The notes below the pieces were generated by a model that was given only the letters and a program-made list of their open reading frames with translations, was not told the origin of the DNA and did no database searches. A DNA stretch of 64,000 bases from an uncultured cyanobacterium (lineage in GTDB: Bacteria > Cyanobacteriota > Cyanobacteriia > Cyanobacteriales > Geitlerinemataceae). Location of the stretch: positions 1 to 64,000 of the forward strand of contig CALCCD010000039.1 in assembly GCA_937899645.1 (NCBI GenBank). Reading direction: 5' to 3'. This document shows, piece by piece, positions 55,381-63,986 of this stretch; the first letter of the stretch is position 1, and each line of letters opens with the position of its first letter. Made by a program: the position numbers and the translations under genes.

Positions 55381-57063
55381 ATGTCGATCCACGATGAGTC
55401 TGCACCCCGCACGGCCTTGGTGACAGGCGGCAACTCCGGCCTCGGCTTCGAGATTGCTCTCGCCTTGGCTCGCCAAAATTTTCACGTTTTTATCGCCTGC
55501 CGATCGCCCGTTAAAGCCGCCCGCGCCGTCGATCGCCTGCGCCAAGAGTCCGATCGCGCCGACACCGCAAACACCTCAAACATCGAAGCGCTGACCCTAG
55601 ATTTGGCCTCCCTCGACTCGGTGCGCGACTGCGCCGACCGCTTTCTCGCGCGAGATCTCACCCTGGACGTTCTCGTCGCCAATGCCGGAATCTTCCACGG
55701 GCGCGGCATGACCCACGAGCGCTTCGAGACGATCTGGGGGACAAATTACCTCGGTCACTTTTTGCTGGTGCAGCGCTTGCAGAGTTGCCTGAGTCGCTCG
55801 GCGCGCATTTTGGCGATCGCCTCGAATGTGGCCTACCGGCCTCAGCGGCTCGACTGGGGCGCGATCGCCCGACCGACGCCGCTGAACTTTATCGGGGCGT
55901 ACGGTCTCTCGAAGCTGTGTATGTTGCTCTGGGTGCGAGAGCTACAGAGGCGTTGGGGCGATCGCGGCGTGTGCGTTAATGCCTTCCATCCCGGCTTCGT
56001 GCGCTCGAATATCACGATCGGCCATCGGCTCGCACGGCTGGTGGGCATCGGCGTCTCGGCGGCGGACGCGGCGCGCGCTGCGGTGGAGGTCGTGGCCGAT
56101 CCGGCGCGGGAGAGGGTCGGCGATCGCTTTTTCGATCGCCACCGAAACCCGCTGCCCTGGCCGAAGCTGGCTGAGTCGGCGTCGCTAGCCGAGGAGCTGT
56201 GGGAACGCAGCCAGCTCTGGACGGGTAGCGTTCCCGTGCGGACGTTGGCCCTGACGGCAACGCCCTCGTTCGAGCCCGCCGATCGCAACTGGGCCGCTCG
56301 CGCCCAGTTCCATCGCTTCACCGATCGCGAAATCTCCGGCCCCTACCGCCTCGCGCTTTCGCCGGACGAAGTGGCTGAAATCGCGCGAGCCATCCGGCAC
56401 GAGGTGCTGCCGACCCCACCGGCAAAGCGAACGCTCGAGCAGTGTTTGCGGTTTCTGGTGACGCTGCGGTTCGGGTCGCTGCTGCTGCTGCTCGTGCAGC
56501 TCTCGAAAGGCGAATACTATATGGAGCGCCACCTCGATGCTCCCGCCGTGCAGGCGCTGGCGCGCGACCCGAAGCTGTTAGATCGCCTGCGCGATCGCCT
56601 GGGGAAGCGGCTGACGCTGTGGCGATCGGAGATTTGGGCGAACTACCCGGCGCAGCAGGCCGTGCCGTTCTGGCACCGCGACGTGTATCCGAAGCTGCTG
56701 TCGGGGCCGGGGAAAAGCCTCAACGCCTATATCGCTCTATCGGACGTAACGGCCCAAAATGGCTTCGAGTTCGTGCCCAACAACTGGCTCGACTGCAACA
56801 ATCACGCCGTTAAAATCTCCGATCCGTTCAGCGGCAACCACTTGCTGACGATCGATCCGAGCATCGAGGCCGAAGCCAAGCCGATCGTCTTGAAGGCGGG
56901 CGAGTTCGTGCTGTTTTCCGACCGCCTCGTCCATCGCTCGATCCGCAACACCAGCGGGCGGGTGCGCCTGTCGATCGTGCTGCGCGTCAGCCAGTCGGGC
57001 GTATTGGCCTCGGGCTACACCTCGGCGGCGGGCGGCAGCTCGATGGCGATCGGCGAACGTTGA
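55381..57063 (+). CDS. Fusion of short-chain dehydrogenase and PhyH-type dioxygenase
   Basis: Protein of 560 aa with two enzyme domains. The N-terminal SDR (about 1-260) resembles the protochlorophyllide-reductase/retinol-dehydrogenase group: TGGNSGLG at 15-22, NAG at 101-103, S148 and Y174xxxK178. The C-terminal domain (about 370-555) has Fe(II)/2-oxoglutarate dioxygenase ligands H432 and D434 (FWHRDVYP) and H518 with a downstream Arg (LVHRSIRN, then SGRVRLS), typical of phytanoyl-CoA dioxygenase-like enzymes. Together they could hydroxylate and oxidise one substrate. No other start codon fits, although the ATG directly abuts a terminator. Confidence 0.85.
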   Translation: MSIHDESAPRTALVTGGNSGLGFEIALALARQNFHVFIACRSPVKAARAVDRLRQESDRADTANTSNIEALTLDLASLDSVRDCADRFLARDLTLDVLVANAGIFHGRGMTHERFETIWGTNYLGHFLLVQRLQSCLSRSARILAIASNVAYRPQRLDWGAIARPTPLNFIGAYGLSKLCMLLWVRELQRRWGDRGVCVNAFHPGFVRSNITIGHRLARLVGIGVSAADAARAAVEVVADPARERVGDRFFDRHRNPLPWPKLAESASLAEELWERSQLWTGSVPVRTLALTATPSFEPADRNWAARAQFHRFTDREISGPYRLALSPDEVAEIARAIRHEVLPTPPAKRTLEQCLRFLVTLRFGSLLLLLVQLSKGEYYMERHLDAPAVQALARDPKLLDRLRDRLGKRLTLWRSEIWANYPAQQAVPFWHRDVYPKLLSGPGKSLNAYIALSDVTAQNGFEFVPNNWLDCNNHAVKISDPFSGNHLLTIDPSIEAEAKPIVLKAGEFVLFSDRLVHRSIRNTSGRVRLSIVLRVSQSGVLASGYTSAAGGSSMAIGER

Positions 57064-57140
57064 CGGTGCGATCGCAGCAGCATTACCAACAATCCCCCAA
57101 CAGTCCACTAAGAGTACTCCACGGAAATAAATATCCAGTA

Positions 57141-57232
57141 TTCAGGATTCGAGCACTGAGCTTGTCGAAGTGCGTCACCCCCAGGCTTCGACAAGCTCAG
57201 CCTTCATTGGCGGCTTCTGGACAAATATATTT
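57141..57232 (-). repeat. Dispersed intergenic repeat, family A, copy 3
   Basis: On the minus strand it contains ATATATTTGTCCAGAAG, GCCAATGAAGGCTGAGCTTGTCG, CCTGGGGGTG and CTCAGTGCTCGAATCC. The inner CTTCGACAAGCTCAG/CTGAGCTTGTCGAAG pair forms a hairpin. Confidence 0.8.
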
Positions 57233-57260
57233 GTGGAGTGCTCTAAAACTCTCCAAAAGC

Positions 57261-57926
57261 CTAGGAACCGGACAGCGCACCTGTCCGCAGCGACTCCGGC
57301 TCGACCGCCCGTATCCGGCCCGCTTCGATCGCCCAGCAGCGATCGGCGATGTCGAGAAAATCCCCCGCATCGTGGGTCACCACCAACAGGCTCCATTCCT
57401 TCTTTAGCTTGGCGAGCAGCGTCACGAGCTGGCGACGCATCGACCAGTCCAGTCCGGCGGTCGGCTCGTCGAGCATTAGGATCTGCGGCTGGCGGATAAG
57501 CTGCACGGCCAGGGCGAGGCGGCGTTGCTGTCCGCCGCTCAAGGCGTGGGGCGCGAGGTCGAGGCTAGTATTCTCCAGGCCGACTTCTGCGAGCGCGGAG
57601 CGAACGCGATCGCGCCCCAGCTCGGGATGGCCCAGCCGCAGCTCCTCGAGGATCGTCATGCCGCAAAAGTGGCGCTCGGGAAACTGAAACACCAGGCCGA
57701 CGATCTGGTGGAGCTGCTCGGGTAGGAGGGCCTGCGATCGCCACGCGACGCGCCCCGCCGTCGGCTCGGCCAGTCCCGCCAAGATATCGAGCAGCGTGGT
57801 TTTTCCCGAGCCGCTCGGCCCGACGATCGCCGTGAGCGAGGTCGGCGCGATCTCGAGATCGATTCCCGACAGGATAGGTTTCTCGGTGGCGGCGGGGTGG
57901 TAGCCGAGTTGTTCTAGAGACAGCAT
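57261..57926 (-). CDS. ABC transporter ATPase of the ECF (EcfA-like) type
   Basis: ATP-binding protein of 221 aa with Walker A GPSGSGKT at 36-43, Q-loop region LVFQFPERHFCGMTILEEL, signature LSGGQQRR and Walker B LMLDEPTAG. The FPE text after the Q-loop is characteristic of EcfA subunits, and relatives occur in plastids (NAP14/ABCI11 type). No EcfT or substrate-binding component is adjacent. A longer frame begins 54 bp upstream; the ATG at 57926 (MLSLEQL) fits the domain. Confidence 0.85.
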   Translation of the reverse strand: MLSLEQLGYHPAATEKPILSGIDLEIAPTSLTAIVGPSGSGKTTLLDILAGLAEPTAGRVAWRSQALLPEQLHQIVGLVFQFPERHFCGMTILEELRLGHPELGRDRVRSALAEVGLENTSLDLAPHALSGGQQRRLALAVQLIRQPQILMLDEPTAGLDWSMRRQLVTLLAKLKKEWSLLVVTHDAGDFLDIADRCWAIEAGRIRAVEPESLRTGALSGS

Positions 57927-58101
57927 GGCGCGGGGATGGTGGTGGGCGTCGGGCTCGATATCCGTAGCCGGAGCCGCCATCGATTTAGCCGACGGCGCGA
58001 CCGGTCGGGCGGCAGGCTCGAGTCGCAGAGACGGCTCGCTCTATTTGCTTCAGGCGCGTAATCCTTCGCTCCTCAAGGAAGCCAGGTGCGATTTAGCGGC
58101 C

Positions 58102-58329
58102 CTAGGCCGGAGTCTTTTGCAGGGCTGGGCGTTCTTCGGCCACGATCGCCTCTTCCACAGGGCACACTTGCAGGCATATACCGCAGTCGATGCAGGTCGC
58201 GAAGTCGATCCAGTACCAGTCGGTGCCTTTTTTATTCTTACCGGGGCCGTCGTGAATGCAGGCCACCGGGCATGCTTCAACGCAGTCGGCGACGCCTTCG
58301 CAAACGTCGGTGACGATAGTGTGAGCCAT
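58102..58329 (-). CDS. Bacterial-type 2x[4Fe-4S] ferredoxin
   Basis: Electron carrier of 75 aa. Cluster ligands are C10, C16, C20 and C24 (CEGVADCVEACPVAC) and C46, C49, C52 and C56 (CIDCGICLQVCP). The first motif has a longer spacing than the classic CxxCxxC, a known variant of cyanobacterial bacterial-type ferredoxins. Redox partners unknown. It starts about 35 bp downstream of a small gene that overlaps hisZ. Confidence 0.92.
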   Translation of the reverse strand: MAHTIVTDVCEGVADCVEACPVACIHDGPGKNKKGTDWYWIDFATCIDCGICLQVCPVEEAIVAEERPALQKTPA

Positions 58330-58365
58330 GATGTCGATCCTCTCAGTGTCGTTCGATTTCTGGTG

Positions 58366-58557
58366 TTAACCAAACTTCACCGCGATCGTACCGTACGACC
58401 CTTCCTCCGCAACGATTTTCTCCGCTCGCCGCAGCCCCTCGCGGCCCTCGAAACCAGCGCGGACGCTGCGATTGCGCTCCCAGAACAACGCGTGGCTGCC
58501 GCGATCGACGTTGGCGAACCGGACGCTAACCCAGCGCTTCGACCTCGACGCTGCCAT
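58366..58557 (-). CDS. Small conserved-looking protein overlapping hisZ
   Basis: Reading frame of 63 aa that begins 32 bases before the hisZ stop in another frame. The core text FANVDRGSHALFWERNRSVRAG, then GREGLRRAEKIVAEEGSYGTIAVKFG, has ordinary amino-acid composition and looks like a compact folded protein. The overlap implies translational coupling. I do not know a characterised family. Confidence 0.5.
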   Translation of the reverse strand: MAASRSKRWVSVRFANVDRGSHALFWERNRSVRAGFEGREGLRRAEKIVAEEGSYGTIAVKFG

Positions 58558-59758
58558 CTGCCGCGACCCAGGCTAAATGCTGAACCCGGCGACGGCGGGC
58601 GTACTCGCTAACAACATCTGCCGAGGTGGCGATCTCTTCGAGGGCTACTTCCACGCGGGCATCGGGATTTTCGGCGCGGAGCTGGCGGGCGTGGACGTGA
58701 GTTGCGGCGCGGGCGGCGGGGGTTTTTGGCGCGACGAGCCAGTCGGTCGCGCAGGTGGTGGCGGGCAGCCGATCGCCCGTTTGTAGGGCTTGCTGCAAGT
58801 CCTCGATGCAGAGGCCGAACCCGACGCCGGGGCGCGATTCGCCGGTGGGGTGATAGAGCCCGAGCAGGTCGTCGTAGCGTCCGCCTTTGCCCAAGACGCA
58901 GGGGCCGGTGGGAGTTTCGACGACGATCGCGAAGACGACGCCGGTGTAGTAGTCGTAGGTTTCGATCGTACTGAGGTCGAGTACCAGCCGCTCCAGCATC
59001 GTGCCGCTGCCGCTGGCGGCCAGGGTCTCGATCGTGGCCGCCAGCCCTGCGAGGCTCTGGCGCTGGCCTGCGTCGAGATCGAAGCGATCCAGCTTGTCTA
59101 AGACCGCCTGGGGTTCGCCGCGCAGCTCGAACAGCGCCAGCGCGCGCGCGCGCTGGTCTTCAGAGATCTCCATCTCCAGGAGCGCGACGCGATCGAGTTG
59201 GGCGATCGCCGCCCGCACCCGATCGCGCAGACCCATCGGAAATGACCCGAGCAGCGATCGAGTGAGATCTGCCTGTCCGAGCACCACCTTCCAGCCCGTC
59301 AGCTCCAGCGCCGTTAGACAATCCGAGAGCAGCAGCAAAATCTCCGCATCGGCCATCGACCCACCCGCGCCGAGCAACTCGACCCCGGCCTGGTGAAATT
59401 CGTGCTGGCGTCCGTGACGGCTGTGGGGCTCGCGGCGAAAGACGTTGGTGTTGTAGTAGAGGCGTTGGGGGAAGGCCGCGCCGGTCAGACGAGTGACGGC
59501 AGCACGGGCGATCGAGGCTGTCAGCTCCGGACGCAGGCCGAGGAGACCATCGTCGGGATCCTGGAGCTGGATAACGCTATTGGGGTCGATCGCGCCGCCC
59601 GCCATCAGCATATCGAGGCGCTCGAGGGTGGATGTGACGATCTGGTGGTAGCCCCAGCGCGCGAATACGGCGTTGAGGTGATGCTCGATCCACTGTTTTT
59701 GGGCGACATCGAGGGGCAGTAGATCGCGCGCTCCGGCGGGAGGCTGAAAGACGGTCAT
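58526..59758 (-). CDS. hisZ: ATP phosphoribosyltransferase regulatory subunit
   Basis: Catalytically inactive histidyl-tRNA-synthetase paralogue of 410 aa that activates short-form HisG in the first step of histidine synthesis. Text includes PAGARDLLPLDVAQK at the start, LRPELTASIARAAVTRL (motif 2-like), QHEFHQAGVELLG, and YDYYTGVVFAIV with GKGGRYDDLLGLY. The ATG at 59758 is the family start. HisG is not in the window. Confidence 0.93.
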   Translation of the reverse strand: MTVFQPPAGARDLLPLDVAQKQWIEHHLNAVFARWGYHQIVTSTLERLDMLMAGGAIDPNSVIQLQDPDDGLLGLRPELTASIARAAVTRLTGAAFPQRLYYNTNVFRREPHSRHGRQHEFHQAGVELLGAGGSMADAEILLLLSDCLTALELTGWKVVLGQADLTRSLLGSFPMGLRDRVRAAIAQLDRVALLEMEISEDQRARALALFELRGEPQAVLDKLDRFDLDAGQRQSLAGLAATIETLAASGSGTMLERLVLDLSTIETYDYYTGVVFAIVVETPTGPCVLGKGGRYDDLLGLYHPTGESRPGVGFGLCIEDLQQALQTGDRLPATTCATDWLVAPKTPAARAATHVHARQLRAENPDARVEVALEEIATSADVVSEYARRRRVQHLAWVAADGSVEVEALG

Positions 59759-60811
59759 ATATATACGAGGCAAGCAGTGCAGAGAGGCAAAGTCGGCGCG
59801 GCGATCGCGGCAGGCGAGTCCGGGCAAGGTTCGAGGCCGATATCGAGCCTTGCCGATTCGCACGCACAAACATACCGCGTTCGGTGCCAGGACTTACGCA
59901 AACCTCCAGAACTAACGCCAACCTCAGCAGGTCGGACGAGTGGTGCCTCACCTGCTTCACCCCGTCGTGCTGGCATCTCAACCGCTTCGGCCACGTTGCA
60001 GCGATTCTTGCCAGAAGCTCGTTCGTTTACTTGACCGCAATATTTCGACTGACTTGCCACGATTGAGAACTTCCTACGACCGATAACTTTCCGCAAAAAT
60101 CTCAATGTATGTCCGAGATCCGCGCGAGGTAAATCTTCTTAGGGAATTTTTTGAGGGCGAATTATCCGCCGCAGCACTCACGAAATTCGCACGATTATCG
60201 CGATCGATTTGGTGCGAGATTGCTGACGATCGCGGATCGTAACACCGGATACATCCTCCTTTTAGATTACGCCTCGAACGCGATTCGATCTCATAATATC
60301 GATAAAATCAACCCAAGATCGAATACACTAAACGAGTCAAGAGAGAGCGTTTATTCATCCGAATAATTCCCACGACCTCCCGCGAAGAAAATGCCTATAT
60401 TACCCTTCCAAAATTTGCTCTGCGAAGCTCCGAAGCGCGATTTAACATTAGCTCGGTCGGTTTTTGGGGCGGTTTACCCAAAAGAAGAGTGACCTCCCCC
60501 ATCGTTTTTTCTTTGCCAGATTGAGATTTTCAGAAAAAGTGGCTGTCTCGCTCGGAAGTTAGCCAGAAGTATCAATGTGAATTCCGTTTGCGCTCGATTG
60601 CCGCTCGATTGGCGTCCCATCTTATGCGTCGTAACTATTCCATTGAAGCCCTCGCGCAAATATGTGAAACTCGCGCTGAATTTCATCCGTGGAAAGGCCG
60701 CGATCGCGTGTCGCCCCCATTTAAATGAGCGAGTAACAGGTGTTACAGAATCTTGACAGTTAGGTTGTTAACTTTACGCAAGCCCCCGTAACTGGTGAGG
60801 AAAAGACTGTC
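59759..60811. other. Non-coding kilobase upstream of hisZ and the response regulator
   Basis: No gene is supported in 1053 bp. Short frames at 59755-60105, 60151-60366 and 60474-60686 have no recognisable motifs. The right end carries a palindrome and a TTGACA element upstream of the response regulator. Confidence 0.45.
60733..60758 (+). promoter_or_regulatory. Putative operator and -35 element of the OmpR-type regulator
   Basis: The palindrome GTAACAGGTGTTAC (60733-60746) is followed by TTGACA (60753-60758), about 54 bp before the GTG start. No good -10 is seen at the expected distance. An autoregulatory site is possible. Confidence 0.35.
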
Positions 60812-61561
60812 GTGAACCCCTTTTGCATTCAAATCGTTGAGGGCAACCCCCAACTACGCTCGCTGCTTGGCTGGCACCTTCAGCAAACAGGCTATAAAGT
60901 CTGCCAAGCTGCGGGGTTGCGTCAGTCGCGAGATCTGTTCTTACAGCATTCCCCGAAGTTGCTGCTGATCGATGTGGAGCTGCCCGACGGCAATGGCCTG
61001 GAGCTGTGTCGCTGGTTGATGCAATACGACTGCTCGGTGGCGATCGTCTCTGCCCGCAGCACCGAAGCCGACGTGGTAGCGGGACTCAGAGCCGGAGCCG
61101 ACGACTATATTCGCAAGCCTTTCGGGATGCAGGAGCTGCTGGCGCGCGTCGAGGCACTGCTCAGACGCCAGAAGGCTCCTGCCCCGGTGGCGCGCTTGTC
61201 CTACGGGCCATTGGAGATCGACCTGGTGCAGCGCCGCGTCAAGCTCCAGGACGAGCTGATCGAACTTACGCCTCAAGAGTTCAGCCTTCTCTACGTTTTG
61301 GCCCAGTCCGAGGGAACGCCGCTGACTCGCGCGGAACTGCTGAAGCGGGCGTGGCCGGATGAAATCGACAACCCTCGGACGATCGATACCCACGTCCTCT
61401 CGCTGCGGAAGAAAATCGAAATCGACCCGCGCCAACCCACTTTCGTCCAAACGGTGCGCAATGTCGGTTACTGCTTTAACGTGCCGCTCGTGCCGCCACT
61501 GCCTGAAGCGGTTGGCGAGCCGGCGCGGATGCTCGAAGCGCCGGTGCAGGTGATGTCGTAG
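60812..61561 (+). CDS. OmpR/PhoB-family response regulator
   Basis: Transcription factor of 249 aa from a GTG start, with GGTGAGG upstream. The receiver (about 5-120) has phospho-acceptor D54 (LLIDVELPDG), S80 and K102 (RKPFG). The acidic pocket is unusual: VEGNP has Gly where the second acidic residue normally lies. The winged helix (about 127-225) contains ELTPQEFSLLYVLAQ, NPRTIDTHVLSLRKKIE and TVRNVGYCF. No sensor kinase is adjacent. Regulon unknown. Confidence 0.9.
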   Translation: MNPFCIQIVEGNPQLRSLLGWHLQQTGYKVCQAAGLRQSRDLFLQHSPKLLLIDVELPDGNGLELCRWLMQYDCSVAIVSARSTEADVVAGLRAGADDYIRKPFGMQELLARVEALLRRQKAPAPVARLSYGPLEIDLVQRRVKLQDELIELTPQEFSLLYVLAQSEGTPLTRAELLKRAWPDEIDNPRTIDTHVLSLRKKIEIDPRQPTFVQTVRNVGYCFNVPLVPPLPEAVGEPARMLEAPVQVMS

Positions 61562-61611
61562 CGGTTTCCAGCGTTCCGCCCCGCAGATAGAAGCGCCACG
61601 CTCCGGCGGCC

Positions 61612-62229
61612 CTAGCGAAAGCCCTCCCAGGAAAATTCGCGCGTGACGCCGTCCAGGTTGTCGCTAAACCAATCGTCGCGCAACAGCACGGCCAGGTCGA
61701 TCGCAACGTCCGGCGTCGGATAACGCTGCAATAGCTCGATTGCCGAGACGGAGCCATCTTCGGCGGCGGTCAGGAGCGTACCGCGCAGCGCGGCGATCGG
61801 GGCGACGCGGGGCGGGTTGTGAATCGCCTGTCCGGCCACGAACAACAGGTCTTCGCCGATATCCGTATGGAGAGCGGCGTCGAGATCGAGAATATTGACC
61901 GCCACAGACTCGGTTAGCGCGTTGCACAGCGTCGCGACCTCGAGGTCGAATAGCGCCAGGCCCGCACGTAGCTCGCTGGCTGCTGCGGGAAACGTGCCGG
62001 TGTCGCACAGTACTGCGAGATGATCGATCGCGACCGTGCGCGCGAAATTCCCGTAGGCCAGGGTCAGGCGCTCGGCTGCTGAGGCTGGCGCGGCGGTCAG
62101 GGCCACGAGCGCGATCGGGGCGATCGCGACAGAACGCACCAGAACGCGGCGGGCAAAGCAACTTAGAGCGTGGCGATCGGCAGAGACGAGCGAAGGCACG
62201 GCAGACAGACAGTAAAGGGAAGCGGGCAC
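61612..62229 (-). CDS. DUF1400-domain secreted protein
   Basis: Protein of 205 aa with an N-terminal export signal (hydrophobic about 33-50, ending ASAAERL). The mature part matches DUF1400, which in cyanobacteria normally forms the N-terminal extension of an alpha/beta hydrolase: YGNFARTVAIDHLAVLCDTG and ALRGTLLTAAEDGSVSAIELLQRYP. Here the hydrolase domain is absent and the protein ends after the DUF1400 part. The start is uncertain. Confidence 0.7.
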   Translation of the reverse strand: MPASLYCLSAVPSLVSADRHALSCFARRVLVRSVAIAPIALVALTAAPASAAERLTLAYGNFARTVAIDHLAVLCDTGTFPAAASELRAGLALFDLEVATLCNALTESVAVNILDLDAALHTDIGEDLLFVAGQAIHNPPRVAPIAALRGTLLTAAEDGSVSAIELLQRYPTPDVAIDLAVLLRDDWFSDNLDGVTREFSWEGFR

Positions 62230-62282
62230 ACCCGGGCTCTCGGCGAGGCCGACGCTTCGCGAACGACTCCGCTCGGCTTCGG

Positions 62283-63986
62283 CTATTCCGGCGCGGCGTC
62301 AGACTCTGCGGCGTCAGGCTCTGCGGCATCAGCCATACGCGTCAGCGCCAGCGACATCTCGATCGCCAGGCGATCGGGCGCTTCCGAAACGAGCGTCAGC
62401 CCCAGGCCGCGCGCTGCTCCGAGCGCCACCAGCACCTCGGGCGAGACGGTGTTGGGCACACCCACTGGAATATTTTGCAGGCGGCGATCGAGTTCGGCCA
62501 GGTTGAGGTAAGCGTAGCCGCTTTTGTCGGCGGACAACTCGTTCATCACGTCCTGGAAGTTGGCGTCGTTCGACAGGCTAGTTGCGGCGGGCTGGCTGAC
62601 CGCGTCGATCGCCGGGGAGCTGAGCCCGACGACCAGGTTGCGATCGTCGCGCCAACCGTAGCCGAACAGCGCGCCGGACCCCATGCCCGGAACTGGGATC
62701 GTCCATTCCTGCACTTCTACCTCGCCCACCTGGCGCTTGTCCTCGCGCAGCGGTACGGGGACGCGATCGTTGACGAGTTTGGCGAGCTTGCCGAGGGTGG
62801 CGCTGGCCGCCTGGCGATCGCTGGTCTCGACCGTGGCGGCGGCGGCGATCCCGAGCTGCTGCAACAGTCCGGACTCGACGGGAAACGCCCCGATCGCCGC
62901 TTCGCCATCGAGCCACGCGAACACCTCGCGATCGGCATCGAGCCCCAGGCTGGCAAACGCTTCGCGCACCGTGCCGAGCGCCTGCACGGCTTCCGGCGGC
63001 GCGTCGGCGGCTTCGGCGCGGGCGACGAACTGCGTCCAGGTTTTCCCCAGGCCGTTGCCCGCCAGTAGCAGCAGCGTACCTGCGGGGAATTGAGTTTCAG
63101 CGCGATCGGACAGCACCGCAAACTCCGGCAGCTCGCGATCGGCATCGAACTGGACTTCTACTTCGCCGTGTAGGCCGCTGTCAGTGACGTTCAGCGTCGC
63201 GATCGACGAGCGAATCGCGGCACTTTCGGTGCGATCGACACTCTCGGCCGCCGCATCCCCGCCGGTTTCGATCTCCGCAAACGCCGACGTGTCGGGGATA
63301 TACACCCGCAAGATCGGAGCGGCCACGGTTTCGGCTTCGTTGAGCAGCCTCTGGATTTCGGGATTTTTGCTGGCGGTTCTCGAGGCGCTGGCATCGTCGA
63401 TCGCGTTTTGCATCGTCGCCAGCGAGTTCGTCACCAACAGGCGATCGTTCACCACCGCCAGGGTCTCGCCGCTGCCATTTTCGTCGGGGCTGACCTGGAT
63501 AATTTCCGTGCCGTTGTAGTCCGTCTTGACCGCCTCGTCACCCGCCTCGGCCTGGAGGCCTTGGGCGAACTGCCACGCCTTAACTTTGTTGCGGATGCCG
63601 ATCGCGACATAAGCCTGCGCTTCGCCGTCTTCCGATCCTTCGATCGGCGTTGCCAGCCCCAGCGTAACGCTGCCCACCCAAGGCTTCAGGTCGCGCTCCC
63701 AGTCCAGATCGGGGGAAATCTCCGCCAGACCCGACGCGAAGATTTCGCGCACCTCGGCCTGGACGGCGGGCGTGCCGAACTCAGCGATCTTATCGAAGCT
63801 AGCCGGATCGAGGTGGGCGATCGCGATCGTCTCGTCGGGCAGAGCCGTTGCATTCGCCGCCGCCGACAGCGCATCGCCGCCGCTCGGTCTCAGCGCCCAG
63901 TACGCCGCCCCGCCACCAACCAGGACAGCCGCCCCGATCGCCGGAAGCCAACAGCCGCCCGTTTTTTTAGAAGAAGTTTCGGTCAT
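62283..63986 (-). CDS. DUF3352-domain membrane-anchored protein
   Basis: Protein of 567 aa with a short N-terminus, one membrane helix (about 13-30, LPAIGAAVLVGGGAAYWAL) and a large extracytoplasmic domain of the DUF3352 type, common in cyanobacteria and of unknown function. Text includes LPDETIAIAHLDPASFDKI, LLVTNSLATMQNAIDDA and GYAYLNLAELDRRLQ. The C-terminus is Asp/Ala-rich repeats. The ATG at 63986 (MTETSSKK) is the likely start. Confidence 0.85.
   Translation of the reverse strand: MTETSSKKTGGCWLPAIGAAVLVGGGAAYWALRPSGGDALSAAANATALPDETIAIAHLDPASFDKIAEFGTPAVQAEVREIFASGLAEISPDLDWERDLKPWVGSVTLGLATPIEGSEDGEAQAYVAIGIRNKVKAWQFAQGLQAEAGDEAVKTDYNGTEIIQVSPDENGSGETLAVVNDRLLVTNSLATMQNAIDDASASRTASKNPEIQRLLNEAETVAAPILRVYIPDTSAFAEIETGGDAAAESVDRTESAAIRSSIATLNVTDSGLHGEVEVQFDADRELPEFAVLSDRAETQFPAGTLLLLAGNGLGKTWTQFVARAEAADAPPEAVQALGTVREAFASLGLDADREVFAWLDGEAAIGAFPVESGLLQQLGIAAAATVETSDRQAASATLGKLAKLVNDRVPVPLREDKRQVGEVEVQEWTIPVPGMGSGALFGYGWRDDRNLVVGLSSPAIDAVSQPAATSLSNDANFQDVMNELSADKSGYAYLNLAELDRRLQNIPVGVPNTVSPEVLVALGAARGLGLTLVSEAPDRLAIEMSLALTRMADAAEPDAAESDAAPE

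Noticed and set aside
59755-60105. Minus-strand frame upstream of hisZ considered as a transposase remnant
   Set aside because: No transposase motif could be recognised; composition alone is not evidence.
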